Shown here: in pieces, positions 42,216-53,600 of the stretch
Numbering within the stretch: the first letter of the stretch is position 1
Layout: each line of letters opens with the position of its first letter
Assembly (NCBI GenBank): GCA_026770025.1
Contig: JAMXDE010000028.1
Location: 728,748-792,747 of the forward strand
Length of the DNA: 64,000 nucleotides
Direction of reading: 5' to 3'
DNA from: Craspedostauros australis
Taxonomy: Eukaryota > Bacillariophyta > Bacillariophyceae > Mastogloiales > Achnanthaceae
Program-made: the position numbers and the translations under genes
Notes under the pieces: generated by a model
Databases searched by the model: none
What the model was told of the DNA's origin: nothing
Seen by the model: the letters and a program-made list of their open reading frames with translations, nothing else

Positions 42216-42948
42216 TGATAATCAGCAATTCAATACAGGACAGGCACCAAACACTGCACTTACTCCTCCGCCAGGGTGATCAATCCGTCAGGTGAAGCCG
42301 GTGTGTTTGGTGATAGTTGTTGCTAAGTTATGGTTGTATTCAATTGATGATTGAGGTTTGGATTATGAGATGATGATCTCCTATTTCTAATGATGGTGCC
42401 TATTGCACGGTTGCTAACGTGCTGCTCGGTTACCTCGTGGTTTCTCTCGCAGTCTTTCCTAAAACATTGCCCAAGATGGCATGTTGATTTACACGATATT
42501 CCGTGTTATTCTCGCCTTTGGGTCTTTCTTCATCTCTCCTGGTCTTGCCTAATCTTGATCTCTGTTTGATCATATATGGATTGATCCGTCTACGTCGACG
42601 AGGTGCATGCATCACCTCTGACGACGACGATCTCTACTCTAAATGTTGTTGCCACGTGCTCGATGATGCACTCGGCTAGGCTAGACAGGTCAGCATACCA
42701 TGACTAAAATATAATCTTGATTCCGAGGATCACAATGACCGATCCTCTGACGTCATACGATGATGTCAGTGCCTACGTCATGTTCGATGACAGTAGTGAC
42801 TGGATCGCAATCGTGTATCAAGACTCACTCGACTATACTCTCAAAATCGAGTCGAATCAAAATAGTGAATCACGTTTCAGTCATGGGAGATGGGTACCTA
42901 ATTTCGATCTAGATGTTGATACTCCCCTATGGTCGGGAGTCTTGTTCA
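42216..42948 (-). repeat. F1 unit C 3' LTR, type II (733 bp, complete)
   Basis: Complete type-II LTR on minus, from tgataatcagcaattcaa at 42,216 to gtcttgttca at 42,948. On the right it joins the unit C coding end normally. On the left it joins the coding end of unit B (tggatgaa), which is explained by inversion and not by a normal insertion. Confidence 0.85.
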
Positions 42949-45393
42949 TCCACCCAGAGTCTCTCCTTTCCAGAATAGAAGCGGCCTCACTAACGGCCAG
43001 TACTTCGCCCATGGAAGGAACTTGGTCATGACGTCGGCTACGTTTTCCGTTCCGTCTATCTTGCAGAAATGCAGGATCTTCGCAGCTACTGCGGCACGCA
43101 CGCGGTGGTACGCTAGTGCGTTGTGTCGTTTAGACAACACACTGTTTGGGATGGTGGAGGATGTGATCACGCTCTGGTTGTCTCCGAACATCCAGGCGGG
43201 TCCGTCCAGCGGAATTCCCATTGCACGAAGAGTGAGGCGCATCGCAATCACTTGCTCTGTTGCTTGCCTTGCCGCGACGAATTCCGATCCATAGGTTGCA
43301 GTCTCGACTGTAGTCTGGCGTTTGCTGAACCATTCGATGGGTGTCTGGTTGAGCAGATGGAGAACACCAGTTGCAGATTTACCAGTCACTTTGCAGTGCA
43401 TGAGATTGGCATCCACAAACGTCGTCATTCGAACTGCCTTGCCCTTGGGTGTTGGATCGTCGTCCGCGGTCTCCTCTTCGGCGTCACCATACACAGAGTA
43501 CATCCATTCATGATCAGGAACCTTGAAGAAACGCTCGTGATCTGGAATTCCCGTTCTGAACCTGATGGCGGCATCAGAACGCTTTCGGAGGTATCCATAC
43601 ACGCGTTTAGCGCGGTCCATGTGACCAATCCTGGGTTGGGCTCTGAATCTAGACAAAGTCATCACAGCTGCAGCAATATCAAACCGTCCCAATGTGATGC
43701 ACCATTGAAGGGCGCCGATGAGTGATTGGAACTGTCTGGTTTCTACAGGGTTTAGTTCGCGTGATGTGTCTAGCTCTGGGGCATCGTTGTGTTCCATGGG
43801 ACTGGTGTAGGTCCGTGGAAGCTCCCCATGCACCTGTTCGTAATTCGCCAGCATCCGTTTGATGTAGGATTGCGGGCTCATAGTCAGGGTTCCGTCTTTG
43901 TCTCGGTCGAAGTCTGCGCCGAGGTGATACTTGATTGGTCCTACACCTTTCAACTTGTACTTGTACTTGTTGATGAGCGTGTCGAAGAATGACTGTGGGT
44001 CTTCCATGACGGCCATCAGATCATCTACGTACACACAGATGTATTCCCAGCATCTACCAGCATCCCTCATCCACACATCCGGGTCAGCTTTGCACTGAAA
44101 GAACTTCATGTCGCGGAGTGTGTCGGCCAGAGACTCGTGGAATCGAGCACCGGATGTGCGTAGTCCGTAGAGCGCTTTCACAATGATCATCATGTGACCA
44201 GCAAACTCTTGGAACTCAGGACCAGCTACGAAACAGATCTTCTCCTTTGTGTAGGCTTCTAGATAGGCATTACCAATATCACCCACCATGGGTTTGAGGT
44301 TGTTGAGTTCTGCTGCAAGCAGTGCAATCCTGAATGATCTGAGATTGACTACTCCAGCATATGCCATATCCTTGCATGGATCCGTCAAGTGGCCTCCTGC
44401 TACGCATCTTGCCTTGTGCCGAAGATCGTGCTTCACGTCATACACCCAGAGGAGCTTGATCTGCTTGTATCCATCTGGTTTCCGAGCGTTCTTTCCGAGA
44501 TCCTTGAACGTGCCATATTCGTGGAGCTGATCCATTTCTTTTCTCTCAGCGTCTACCCACTTGGAGTTGCCATTCTTTTCGTCAAGCTGGCGTGCTTCCT
44601 TTCCGTTGCGTGGAACTTGAACACCAAACTTGAAGATAGGACCTTGTGCACGAGCTTTGCGTTTCCCAGCATTGATGAGACGATTGAGTTTCTTCTTTCT
44701 CTTTGCTAGTTTACGGAATCTTTTCCAGCCAGGCAGACCGAGGAGGTTGTTGTCTGCGGCGTACTTCGCACAGGATACAGGGTCATCTTTGGCGATCACA
44801 TCCAGTGGTTCCATGGTCACACTGCCATCCTCCCATTGTACCTTCACATTGTAGGAGGAGCCATTGTACTTGCTGTGACTGGAGTGGAATGGGCCTTCGT
44901 GTCCGGTGATAGCTTTGAAAACGCACATCTCCCCATCGCCGATCTCCTGTTCGTGCTGCTGTTCGATGATGTCAGCTAGATCCGTGTACGCGATGAGCTC
45001 TTCGGTGTCGTCGTCGCCGTATGCGATGAGCATCTTGATGTTGTCATGGTTGGCTGCGTCTCCGTCCTTGATCTTGCGGATTACGCGAGCTCTCCATTTG
45101 AGTCCATCCTGTTGGTGGAGGAAGGTCAATCCGAGCAGCTCATCAGGACTGAATTTGGGGACTTTGACTACGCCAGGATCTGATTCTCCATGTGATGTGG
45201 CTACCAGGTCAGATAGTGCATGCACAACGGGTTGTCTAGCTTTAGGTGTGCTTTCAATGTCGAAGTCGTTTGGATTTCCGGTCTCGCTAGCTTCGTCACC
45301 CACGTCACCCTCCTCCCCAGAATCAGGCAGGGGGTAGTCAGCCCGAAGGTTTCGCGCGTCATCAGACACACGTCGGATGCTCGAGCGTGGCAA
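42946..45393 (-). CDS. F1 unit C Pol, RT and RNase H half (after TAG)
   Basis: 815 codons continuing in the same frame as 45,400-48,405. It holds the IN-RT linker, reverse transcriptase with YVDD, and RNase H. Type-II substitutions relative to A include LPDSGEEGD, ETGNPNDFDIEST, GESDPG, KRKARAQ, EMDQLHE and FFKVPDHE. There is no start codon of its own; it would be made only by readthrough of the TAG. Confidence 0.8.
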   Translation of the reverse strand: MPRSSIRRVSDDARNLRADYPLPDSGEEGDVGDEASETGNPNDFDIESTPKARQPVVHALSDLVATSHGESDPGVVKVPKFSPDELLGLTFLHQQDGLKWRARVIRKIKDGDAANHDNIKMLIAYGDDDTEELIAYTDLADIIEQQHEQEIGDGEMCVFKAITGHEGPFHSSHSKYNGSSYNVKVQWEDGSVTMEPLDVIAKDDPVSCAKYAADNNLLGLPGWKRFRKLAKRKKKLNRLINAGKRKARAQGPIFKFGVQVPRNGKEARQLDEKNGNSKWVDAERKEMDQLHEYGTFKDLGKNARKPDGYKQIKLLWVYDVKHDLRHKARCVAGGHLTDPCKDMAYAGVVNLRSFRIALLAAELNNLKPMVGDIGNAYLEAYTKEKICFVAGPEFQEFAGHMMIIVKALYGLRTSGARFHESLADTLRDMKFFQCKADPDVWMRDAGRCWEYICVYVDDLMAVMEDPQSFFDTLINKYKYKLKGVGPIKYHLGADFDRDKDGTLTMSPQSYIKRMLANYEQVHGELPRTYTSPMEHNDAPELDTSRELNPVETRQFQSLIGALQWCITLGRFDIAAAVMTLSRFRAQPRIGHMDRAKRVYGYLRKRSDAAIRFRTGIPDHERFFKVPDHEWMYSVYGDAEEETADDDPTPKGKAVRMTTFVDANLMHCKVTGKSATGVLHLLNQTPIEWFSKRQTTVETATYGSEFVAARQATEQVIAMRLTLRAMGIPLDGPAWMFGDNQSVITSSTIPNSVLSKRHNALAYHRVRAAVAAKILHFCKIDGTENVADVMTKFLPWAKYWPLVRPLLFWKGETLGG

Positions 45394-45399
45394 CAGCCG

Positions 45400-48300
45400 C
45401 TACGTTGCATCATCCAGTACCCAGAACGTCAGTTCGTCACCCTTGTGCTCGCACGGTCCAGCCCAGCGTCCACGCCGTTCCTGCGTGGTGCCCGGGAAGG
45501 CAGCATTCCCAACCTTGTAGTACACCGGCTCCCACCAGTGGAAGTTGAGGTACTTGCTCACGTCGGGACGTTGGCCAGTGGCGGCTTGGATGGGTGTGAT
45601 GTGACCGGCCGTGGACTGTGACAGATGGTTGAGCAGTCCCACGACGTACAAGGTGCAGATGAGCCAGAACCTGGCAGGGGTGCCAGTTCGGTCCATGATG
45701 CCGTTGGTGGTGCGCTTGATATCCTGGATGCGTCTCTCGACAGGATTCTGATGCTGGTGGTGTGGTTCGGACTGGTGGTCTGCGATGCAGTACTGCCGGA
45801 GGATGTCCTTCATCTTACCTCCGAGTTGCGCCGTGGCGTTGTCGGACATCAACACGTCCATGGCACCATGCTCCCGAATGAAGTCTTGGACAACATGGGG
45901 AACATGGGATTCGCTTGCCAGAGGGTACGCCGCTGTGAGGCGCGTGTTGGATCCTACAAACACCTGTACCATGGTACATCCACCGTGTCCGGGAACTCCA
46001 TCATGATGAGCAGGCGTGTCAGAGAACAACGTGTCCATGGAAACAACATCATGTAGTCGGCTGACATTGGCTGCGGGGAATCTAGACTTATAGTGCTTTC
46101 GCATGGGGTAACGCTCAGACATGCGGTACCATTGGGTAGTACATGCAAGAGTGTCACGCACGCGGTCTGCTGGAATCCACCCGAAGTACGGCCGTAGCGC
46201 ATGGAAGTTGGGCGCTTTACCCACGATGTTGCGTGGCCCGGCCTTGGTCGCCTTCTCCCCATCCCCGAGCGTCGCAGCGGATTGAACGTACTGAACGCAC
46301 TTGGAGATGGTGATGTCGATGTCGTCGTCGTCGCCGCGTTCGGTTGCGGGAATGTTGTCCAGATCAGCCTCCCCGTCCAGGACAGATGGGTCCCATTCTT
46401 GGTCGGAGGTGAAGAACACGTGTGGCAGATCGTCTAGCTCCGCCTGAGTCGGCTTGTGCATATCCATGTATGCGAGGCCTTGACGCACGGTGAGCGGGAT
46501 GATGAATCCGTCTGGCGTGACGATGGTTTGCCGACCGCCAGGGAGGTTCTTTGGTCGCTCATTGACATCCAATCCAAACGCCGCGAGCTGGTTGGCAGAA
46601 TGGATGGTGCGCCCTTTCCCGTAGTTGGCGTACTGATGGAACCAACCGATCACCGGCCCTGAGGTGGTCTGGATGACAGCGGTGGCCGTGACCAGCGCCA
46701 GATCCTTGATCTCTGCGTCGCCGATTCCAGAGACATCAGCACGGTTGGACGTGGACTCCATCACCAGCATGTCATCGCCAACGAGACCGCCGTTCGCACC
46801 TCCATCCACCAATGCGCCTTTCACAGTCACGTTCGCGTTGTTGAACTTGTACGATACGTTCGTGTGAGACAGGGTGTAGGTGCGACCGTCAATGACGAGG
46901 GTAGCCGGCGGGCTCCCGGACGCGCTAGACATGGCACTGGATAGCATACGGTTGATTGCTGTTCCAGCGGTAGAACTAGATTCGTTATTGTTACTACCTT
47001 TGTCGTTGGTCTGGGTGTCCTGTTGGTCGTTCTGGTTGGATGTGGATCCACTGCGGTTGGTGTTGTTGGCGGAACGCCGGGGCTTGTCCTTCTTACCACG
47101 TCCAGACTTGGCTCGCCGGGCTTGGAGGAAGTCGCTGCGTTGCTTGTCAGTCAGCTTTTGGAACTCCTCTCGCGGCAGCCGTTCTCGTGTCTCCTTGCTG
47201 TAGTCCTTGTTGGACTTCCAGAGATTGGGTCCGTCGTCCTTATCCTTCCCGCGTTGCTTGCGCTGGTCGGTGTTGTTAACTTGCCGTGGCGTCTTTGGCT
47301 TGTTGGCGTCGTGGCCATCGAGTTGGACGGCGTACGACCGAACGAGCTCCACGAGAGTGTCGAACTCCATGGTGGTCGCGGTCTTGCCGGGTGAGTAGGC
47401 CAGGATAGCGGTCTGCAGGTAGTCAGTCTGGAAGATAGACTGGTACAGAGCCTTGTCGGCCTCGATGGCGTTGGTCAACCACTCCTTCTTCGTCGCGTCG
47501 TCGATCGGATCATCACGCAAAGCCTCAAGTTCGTGCACCTTGTGTTGCCACAGGTCCAGGAACTGCTCACGAGTTTTGCGCCACTGCTTATCCAGCTTGA
47601 ACTTGATGATCTCGTCTCGGATGCGTCGGATGGTGTTGACGGCGGTGGCACCGGTGGTGTACTCGCGGACCAGCATGCAGTAGACGGCTTGACCATCACA
47701 GATCGACTCATACGGAGTGACACACTTCCTACTCTTCGTGGTCTGCAGGTTGGATACAAACACGTTGAACAGGAAGGTGGACTGCACTTTGAAGAGCTCG
47801 GCTTGTTCATCGGGTGGGGTGTAGTCAACATCGAGAACATTTGAGATGCCATGAGCAGCAGCAGTGGCACGCAGACGACGATGGAATGTAGCGAAGTATT
47901 TATCATCAGACAACTTGGGATAGTCGCTAATGTTACGCTTGATGCTACGGTTGAACTCTGCGGCGAGGTCGCGTCCGGTCTTCTCCGTTGGGTCGGTCTT
48001 CGTTGGTTCGAAGGGGAATGCGCTGGTGGCTGTGTCAGGCATGGCGGTTGAGGATGCGGGCGATGGTGTGAACGTCCGGGCGACATACTCCATGTATGAA
48101 GCTGGGTTGAGTTCCCGCCATGTCTCTACAGTGGGACTAGGTTGAACACTGAACCAGCCAATGGCATTGGAGAATTTCCGGATTGCTACCTTAGACAGTT
48201 GGGCTACGTAGTCGGGTTCCGGATCAGATCGCGCGATGGTGGCGTTCATGTCAAGCATGTCTTCGCGATGAAGCGAAGCGAAATCCATGATGGTTCGGAT

Positions 48301-48405
48301 CTCTTCGGTATGCAAGATAAGCCATTCAGTTGACGAGTCGTCATATCCGAGAACGCTGAGGACGTGCGCCAGGATGGTGTCGTTGATTGGAATTGCGTTG
48401 GACAT
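45400..48405 (-). CDS. F1 unit C Gag-protease-integrase, ends at in-frame TAG
   Basis: 1001 codons from ATG 48,405 to TAG at 45,400-45,402. In A and B this codon is CAA (Gln) in DATQRLLPRSS. Gag, the DGGAN protease and the whole integrase core are intact. Protein differences from A (SPGKTATT, TVKGALVD, VRQGLAY, AANVSRLH, QDIKRTT, KYLNFHW, VGNAAF) show the type-II coding sequence. Base differences begin within the first codons (48,391; 48,328-48,331), whereas the leader to the right is pure type I. The position of the stop, exactly between integrase and RT, would separate Gag-PR-IN from RT-RH. Confidence 0.85.
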   Translation of the reverse strand: MSNAIPINDTILAHVLSVLGYDDSSTEWLILHTEEIRTIMDFASLHREDMLDMNATIARSDPEPDYVAQLSKVAIRKFSNAIGWFSVQPSPTVETWRELNPASYMEYVARTFTPSPASSTAMPDTATSAFPFEPTKTDPTEKTGRDLAAEFNRSIKRNISDYPKLSDDKYFATFHRRLRATAAAHGISNVLDVDYTPPDEQAELFKVQSTFLFNVFVSNLQTTKSRKCVTPYESICDGQAVYCMLVREYTTGATAVNTIRRIRDEIIKFKLDKQWRKTREQFLDLWQHKVHELEALRDDPIDDATKKEWLTNAIEADKALYQSIFQTDYLQTAILAYSPGKTATTMEFDTLVELVRSYAVQLDGHDANKPKTPRQVNNTDQRKQRGKDKDDGPNLWKSNKDYSKETRERLPREEFQKLTDKQRSDFLQARRAKSGRGKKDKPRRSANNTNRSGSTSNQNDQQDTQTNDKGSNNNESSSTAGTAINRMLSSAMSSASGSPPATLVIDGRTYTLSHTNVSYKFNNANVTVKGALVDGGANGGLVGDDMLVMESTSNRADVSGIGDAEIKDLALVTATAVIQTTSGPVIGWFHQYANYGKGRTIHSANQLAAFGLDVNERPKNLPGGRQTIVTPDGFIIPLTVRQGLAYMDMHKPTQAELDDLPHVFFTSDQEWDPSVLDGEADLDNIPATERGDDDDIDITISKCVQYVQSAATLGDGEKATKAGPRNIVGKAPNFHALRPYFGWIPADRVRDTLACTTQWYRMSERYPMRKHYKSRFPAANVSRLHDVVSMDTLFSDTPAHHDGVPGHGGCTMVQVFVGSNTRLTAAYPLASESHVPHVVQDFIREHGAMDVLMSDNATAQLGGKMKDILRQYCIADHQSEPHHQHQNPVERRIQDIKRTTNGIMDRTGTPARFWLICTLYVVGLLNHLSQSTAGHITPIQAATGQRPDVSKYLNFHWWEPVYYKVGNAAFPGTTQERRGRWAGPCEHKGDELTFWVLDDAT

Positions 48406-49946
48406 CGTGTAGCTGGGTGTTGCGAGGACGTGGTCGTTGGTCCAATTTGTTATTATTATCGGACGAGTATTTTCCCGCAGCTCCCAGGAAAGTGGTCACA
48501 CTTGGAAATGACTGCGCCGTCCGCTGTGATGTCGAAGTGTTCGCCGGGATGTGACGGTGGATTTCTGCGCTTGTCGGAATTCGTCGGGAATGGAAGTGGT
48601 GCCGGATGGAAAGCGCCAGTGATGGCGAAGGTGTCAACGGTATCTCAAGTGGACTGTAGTCGGGTGATCTTGGATGACTGATTGATAAAAACACCCAACG
48701 GGACCAAGTGAATTTCCCGATTGACCAAATGCGAAGACGGTGAGAAATGTCAGTCAGGACCGTATGAATTTCCTGGTTGGGTTATTTGTTGGCGCGCGAC
48801 CCGAAGTCCGATGGATGACTGGGATGGCGAAGGAGTTGTGAACCGATGTGACGCGCCAGTGATGGTACGAACCGAAGGAATTCGTAGCCAATCAGAAGGT
48901 GGACTGAGCGCGAATGGCTGTTGTTGATGGAACGATTGTTGTTTTGTTGGTCTTGAAACGATGAAACGTCGCGGATGGATTGCGCGTTGGATGGCCCTGC
49001 CCGTTCGGATTTCGTCTCTCCGAGCGCCGTATTCTTGCGCTTGTTCAGCTGTGCTTCACCAAGATGTGATGCACCTTTGGTTTTACCCAGTTGGACCTTC
49101 GATCCAATCCGTGCCTCCTTTGAGTGCCACGGACCAGCTTGCTATACGTGTTTTAGATCTGGCAGCAGCTTGCCCGATGTACCTGATGCTAACAGGATTT
49201 TGCACGCTAATGAGCGCGGTGCCCCCCAGGTGCCAGCAACTGCTTTGATTCACCTGGTTCCACCACTCGCGTTTTCATCCAGCTTAAACCAGCCTTTCGG
49301 TGTCGTTAGACTTATTCGCGTGATATTGCTATCAACACAATGCTAGCTTTACGGGTTGCTTCCGCGGTATCTCTACCGATCGCGTTTCTTCCCCAGTCAA
49401 GGGCGGACGCTAGTCCGGTTAGCAGTTATCTCTGCGTCCCTTTTGGACGTTAACCGATCTCAAGTACGGCTTAGACTTAGTGTTAACGACTGACCAGGTC
49501 GCGACAACTCACGGGGAGATTGCCGATAGGTTTCAGAGGGCCTTTCCGCTCCAAGTTTTTACGTGTATCTTGCTTCACGGGCTTTCACCTTTGTCGATGC
49601 TGACCAGGCCAAGTGTTTACGTGTGTCTTGCTTCACGGGCTTTTACACCTTTGTCTTTTAGCTGACCAGCTATCGTAAGTAATGCAGTGATGCGATACTT
49701 GGTTGTTGGGATGAATTACTCCGCCTGCGATATTCGCAACAGCGGGTGAGCCTTTCTGCACTTTGGCAGGGCAAAGCGGGTGTGGCGGCACGTAGCAATC
49801 TGCACACACGAGCGATTGGGTTCGTCGTCACGAACGCGTTGGGTTCTTCGGCCGGAATCAAAGGAAGGGACAGCGTGATGTCACCAAGGCAGCACAGCGC
49901 TTCAGGATTCGTTCATGTACTCCGATAGAGACTGCGACTGTTAATC
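48406..49946 (-). promoter_or_regulatory. F1 unit C leader, type I
   Basis: Reads identical to the unit A leader throughout, including the direct repeats (49,551-49,655) and hairpin. It is joined to a type-II coding region: the reverse of unit B. Confidence 0.7.
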
Positions 49947-50681
49947 TGATAATCAGCAATTACACACAGGAAAAGGGCACCAAACACTGCACTTACTACG
50001 CCGCCAGGGTGATCAATCCGTCAGGTGGAGTTGGAGATGTTTGGTGTTTGTTGTTGTTCTAATAGGTTGTGTTCAATTGATGATTGAGTTTGGATTATGA
50101 GATGATGATCTCCTATTTCTAATGATGGTGCCTATTGCACGGTTTCTAACGTGCTGCTTGATTACCTCATGTTGTATCTCGCAGTCTTTCCTAAAACATT
50201 GCCCAAGATGGTATGTTGATCTACACGATATCTCGTGTTATCTCCACCTTTGGTCTTTCTTCATCTCTGCCTGATCTTGTCTGGTCTTGATCTCTGTTTG
50301 ATCACATATGGATTGATCCGTCTACGTCGGTGGGGTGCATGCATCACCCCTGACGATGTTGTTCTGGATCCTAAATGTTGCTGCCACGTGCTCGATGATG
50401 CATTCGGCTAGGCTAGACAGGTCAGCATACCATGACTAAAATATAATCTCGATTCCGAGGATCACAATGACCGATCCTCTGACGTCATACGATGATGTCA
50501 GTGCCTACGTCAGATTCGATGACAGTAGTGACTGAATCTCAATCGTGTATCAAGACTCACTCGACTATACTCTCAAAATCGAGTCGAATCAAAAATAATG
50601 AATCACGTTTCAGTCATGAGAGATGAGTACCTAATTTCGCTCTAGATGTTGATACTCCCCTATAGTCGGGAGTCTTGTTCA
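49947..50681 (-). repeat. Shared F1 LTR, type I, between units C and D
   Basis: A single 735-bp LTR that acts at once as 5' LTR of unit C (followed by its leader) and 3' LTR of unit D (its TGA stop at 50,679-50,681 lies in it). No flanking duplication or second LTR lies between the two units. Confidence 0.85.
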
Positions 50682-53600
50682 TCCACCCAGAGTCTCTCCT
50701 TTCCAGAATAGAAGCGGCCTCACTAACGGCCAGTACTTCGCCCATGGAAGGAACTTGGTCATGACGTCGGCTACGTTTTCCGTTCCGTCTATCTTGCAGA
50801 AATGCAGGATCTTCGCAGCTACTGCGGCACGCACGCGGTGGTACGCCAATGCGTTGTGTCGTTTGGACAACACACTGTTGGGAATGGTGGAGGAAGTGAT
50901 CACACTCTGGTTGTCTCCGAACATCCAGGCGGGTCCGTCCAGGGGAATTCCCATTGCGCGAAGAGTAAGGCGCATAGCAATCACTTGCTCTGTTGCCTGT
51001 CTTGCCGCGACGAATTCCGATCCATAGGTTGCAGTCTCGACAGTGGTCTGGCGTTTGCTGAACCATTCGATGGGTGTCTGGTTGAGCAGATGGAGAACAC
51101 CAGTTGCAGATTTGCCTGTCACTTTGCAGTGCATGAGATTGGCATCTACAAACGTCGTCATTCGAACTGCCTTGCCTTTGGGTGTTGGATCGTCGTCTGC
51201 GGTCTCCTCTTCGGCGTCACCATACACAGAGTACATCCATTCATGATCAGGAACCTCGAAGAAGCGCTCGTGATCTGGAATTCCCGTTCTGAACCTGATG
51301 GCGGCATCAGAACGCTTTCGGAGGTATCCATACACACGTTTAGCACGGTCCATGTGACCAATCCTGGGTTGAGCTCTGAATCTAGACAAAGTCATCACAG
51401 CTGCAGCAATATCAAACCGTCCCAATGTGATGCACCATTGAAGGGCGCCGATGAGTGATTGAAACTGTCTGGTCTCTACAGGGTTTAGTTCACGTGATGT
51501 GTCTAGCTCGGGGGCGTCGTTGTGTTCCATGGGACTGGTGTAGGTCCGTGGAAGCTCCCCATGCACCTGTTCGTAGTTCGCCAGCATCCGTTTGATGTAG
51601 GATTGCGGGCTCATAGTCAGGGTTCCGTCTTTGTCTCGGTCGAAGTCTGCGCCGAGGTGATACTTGATTGGTCCTACACCCTTCAACTTGTACTTGTACT
51701 TGTTGATGAGCGTGTCGAAGAATGACTGTGGGTCTTCCATGACGGCCATCAGATCATCTACGTACACACAGATGTATTCCCAGCATCTACCAGCATCCCT
51801 CATCCACACATCCGGGTCAGCTTTGCACTGAAAGAACTTCATGTCGCGGAGTGTGTCGGCCAGAGACTCGTGGAATCGAGCACCGGATGTGCGTAGTCCG
51901 TAGAGCGCTTTCACAATGATCATCATGTGACCAGCAAACTCTTGGAACTCAGGACCAGCTACGAAACAGATCTTTTCTTTTGTGTATGCTTCTAGATAGG
52001 CATTACCGATATCACCCACCATGGGCTTGAGGTTGTTGAGTTCTGCAGCAAGCAGTGCAATCCTGAATGATCTGAGATTGACTACTCCAGCATATGCCAT
52101 ATCCTTGCATGGATCCGTTAGGTGGCCTCCTGCTACGCATCTTGCCTTGTGTCGAAGGTCGTGTTTCACGTCGTACACCCAGAGGAGCTTGATCTGCTTG
52201 TATCCGTCTGGTTTCCGAGCGTTCTTTCCGAGATCCTTGAACGTGCCATACTCGTGGAGCTGAGCCATTTCTTTTCTCTCAGCGTCTACCCACTTGGAGT
52301 TGCCATTCTTTTCGTCAAGCTGGCGTGCTTCCTTTCCGTTCCGTGGAACCTGAACACCAAACTTGAAGATAGGACCTTGTGCACGTGTTTTGCGTTTCCC
52401 AGCATTGATAAGACGATTGAGTTTCTTCTTTCTCTTTGCTAGTTTACGGAATCTTTTCCAGCCAGGCAGACCGAGGAGGTTGTTGTCTGCGGCGTACTTC
52501 GCACAGGATACAGGGTCATCTTTGGCGATCACATCCAGTGGTTCCATGGTCACACTGCCATCCTCCCATTGTACCTTCACATTGTAGGAGGAGCCATTGT
52601 ACTTGCTGTGACTGGAGTGGAATGGGCCTTCGTGTCCGGTGATGGCTTTGAATACGCACATCTCCCCATCGCCGATCTCCTGTTCGTGCTGCTGTTCGAT
52701 GATGTCAGCTAGATCCGTGTACGCGATGAGCTCTTCGGTGTCATCATCGCCGTATGCGATCAGCATCTTGATGTTGTCATGGTTGGCTGCGTCTCCGTCC
52801 TTGATCTTGCGGATCACTCGAGCTCTCCATTTGAGTCCATCCTGTTGATGGAGGAAGGTCAATCCGAGCAGCTCATCAGGACTGAACTTGGGGACTTTGA
52901 CTACACCTGGATCTGGTTCTCCATGTGATGTGGCTACCAGGTCAGACAGTGCATGCACAACGGGTTGTCTAGCTTTAGGTGTGCTGTCACTACCGAAATC
53001 ATCTGGATTTACGGTTTCGCTAGCTTCGTCACCCACGTCACCATCCTCCCCAGAAGCAGGCAGGGGGTAGTCTGCCCGTAGGTTTCGCGCGTCATCAGAC
53101 ACACGTCGGATGCTCGAGCGTGGCAACAGCCGTTGCGTCGCGTCATCGAGTACCCAGAACGTCAGTTCATCACCCTTGTGTTCGCATGGTCCAGCCCAGC
53201 GTCCACGCCGTTCCTGCGTGGTACCTGGGAAGGCAGCGTCCCCGACCTTGTAGTACACTGGCTCCCACCAGTGGAAGCTGAGGTACTTGCTGACATCAGG
53301 GCGCTGGCCTGTGGCGGCTTGGATGGGCGTGATGTGGCCAGCCGTGGACTGCGACAGATGGTTGAGCAGTCCCACGACATACAGGGTGCAGATGAGCCAG
53401 AACCTGGCAGGAGTGCCAGTTCTGTCCATGATGCCGTTGGTGGTGCGCTTCACATCCTGGATGCGTCACTCGACAGGATTCTGATGTTGGTGGTGTGGTT
53501 CGGACTGGTGGTCTGCAATGCAGTACTGTCGGAGGATGTCCTTCATCTTACCTCCGAGTTGCGCTGTGGCATTGTCGGACATCAACACGTCCATGGCACC

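Noticed and set aside
42200-42230. A normal 3' LTR for unit B
   Set aside because: The LTR that follows is type II and in the opposite orientation and belongs to unit C; B has no 3' LTR of its own.
42717-43031. 104-codon plus-strand frame (and 69-codon versions) beginning in the F1 LTR
   Set aside because: It crosses from the LTR into antisense of RNase H and has no homologue or conservation pattern; shadow frame.
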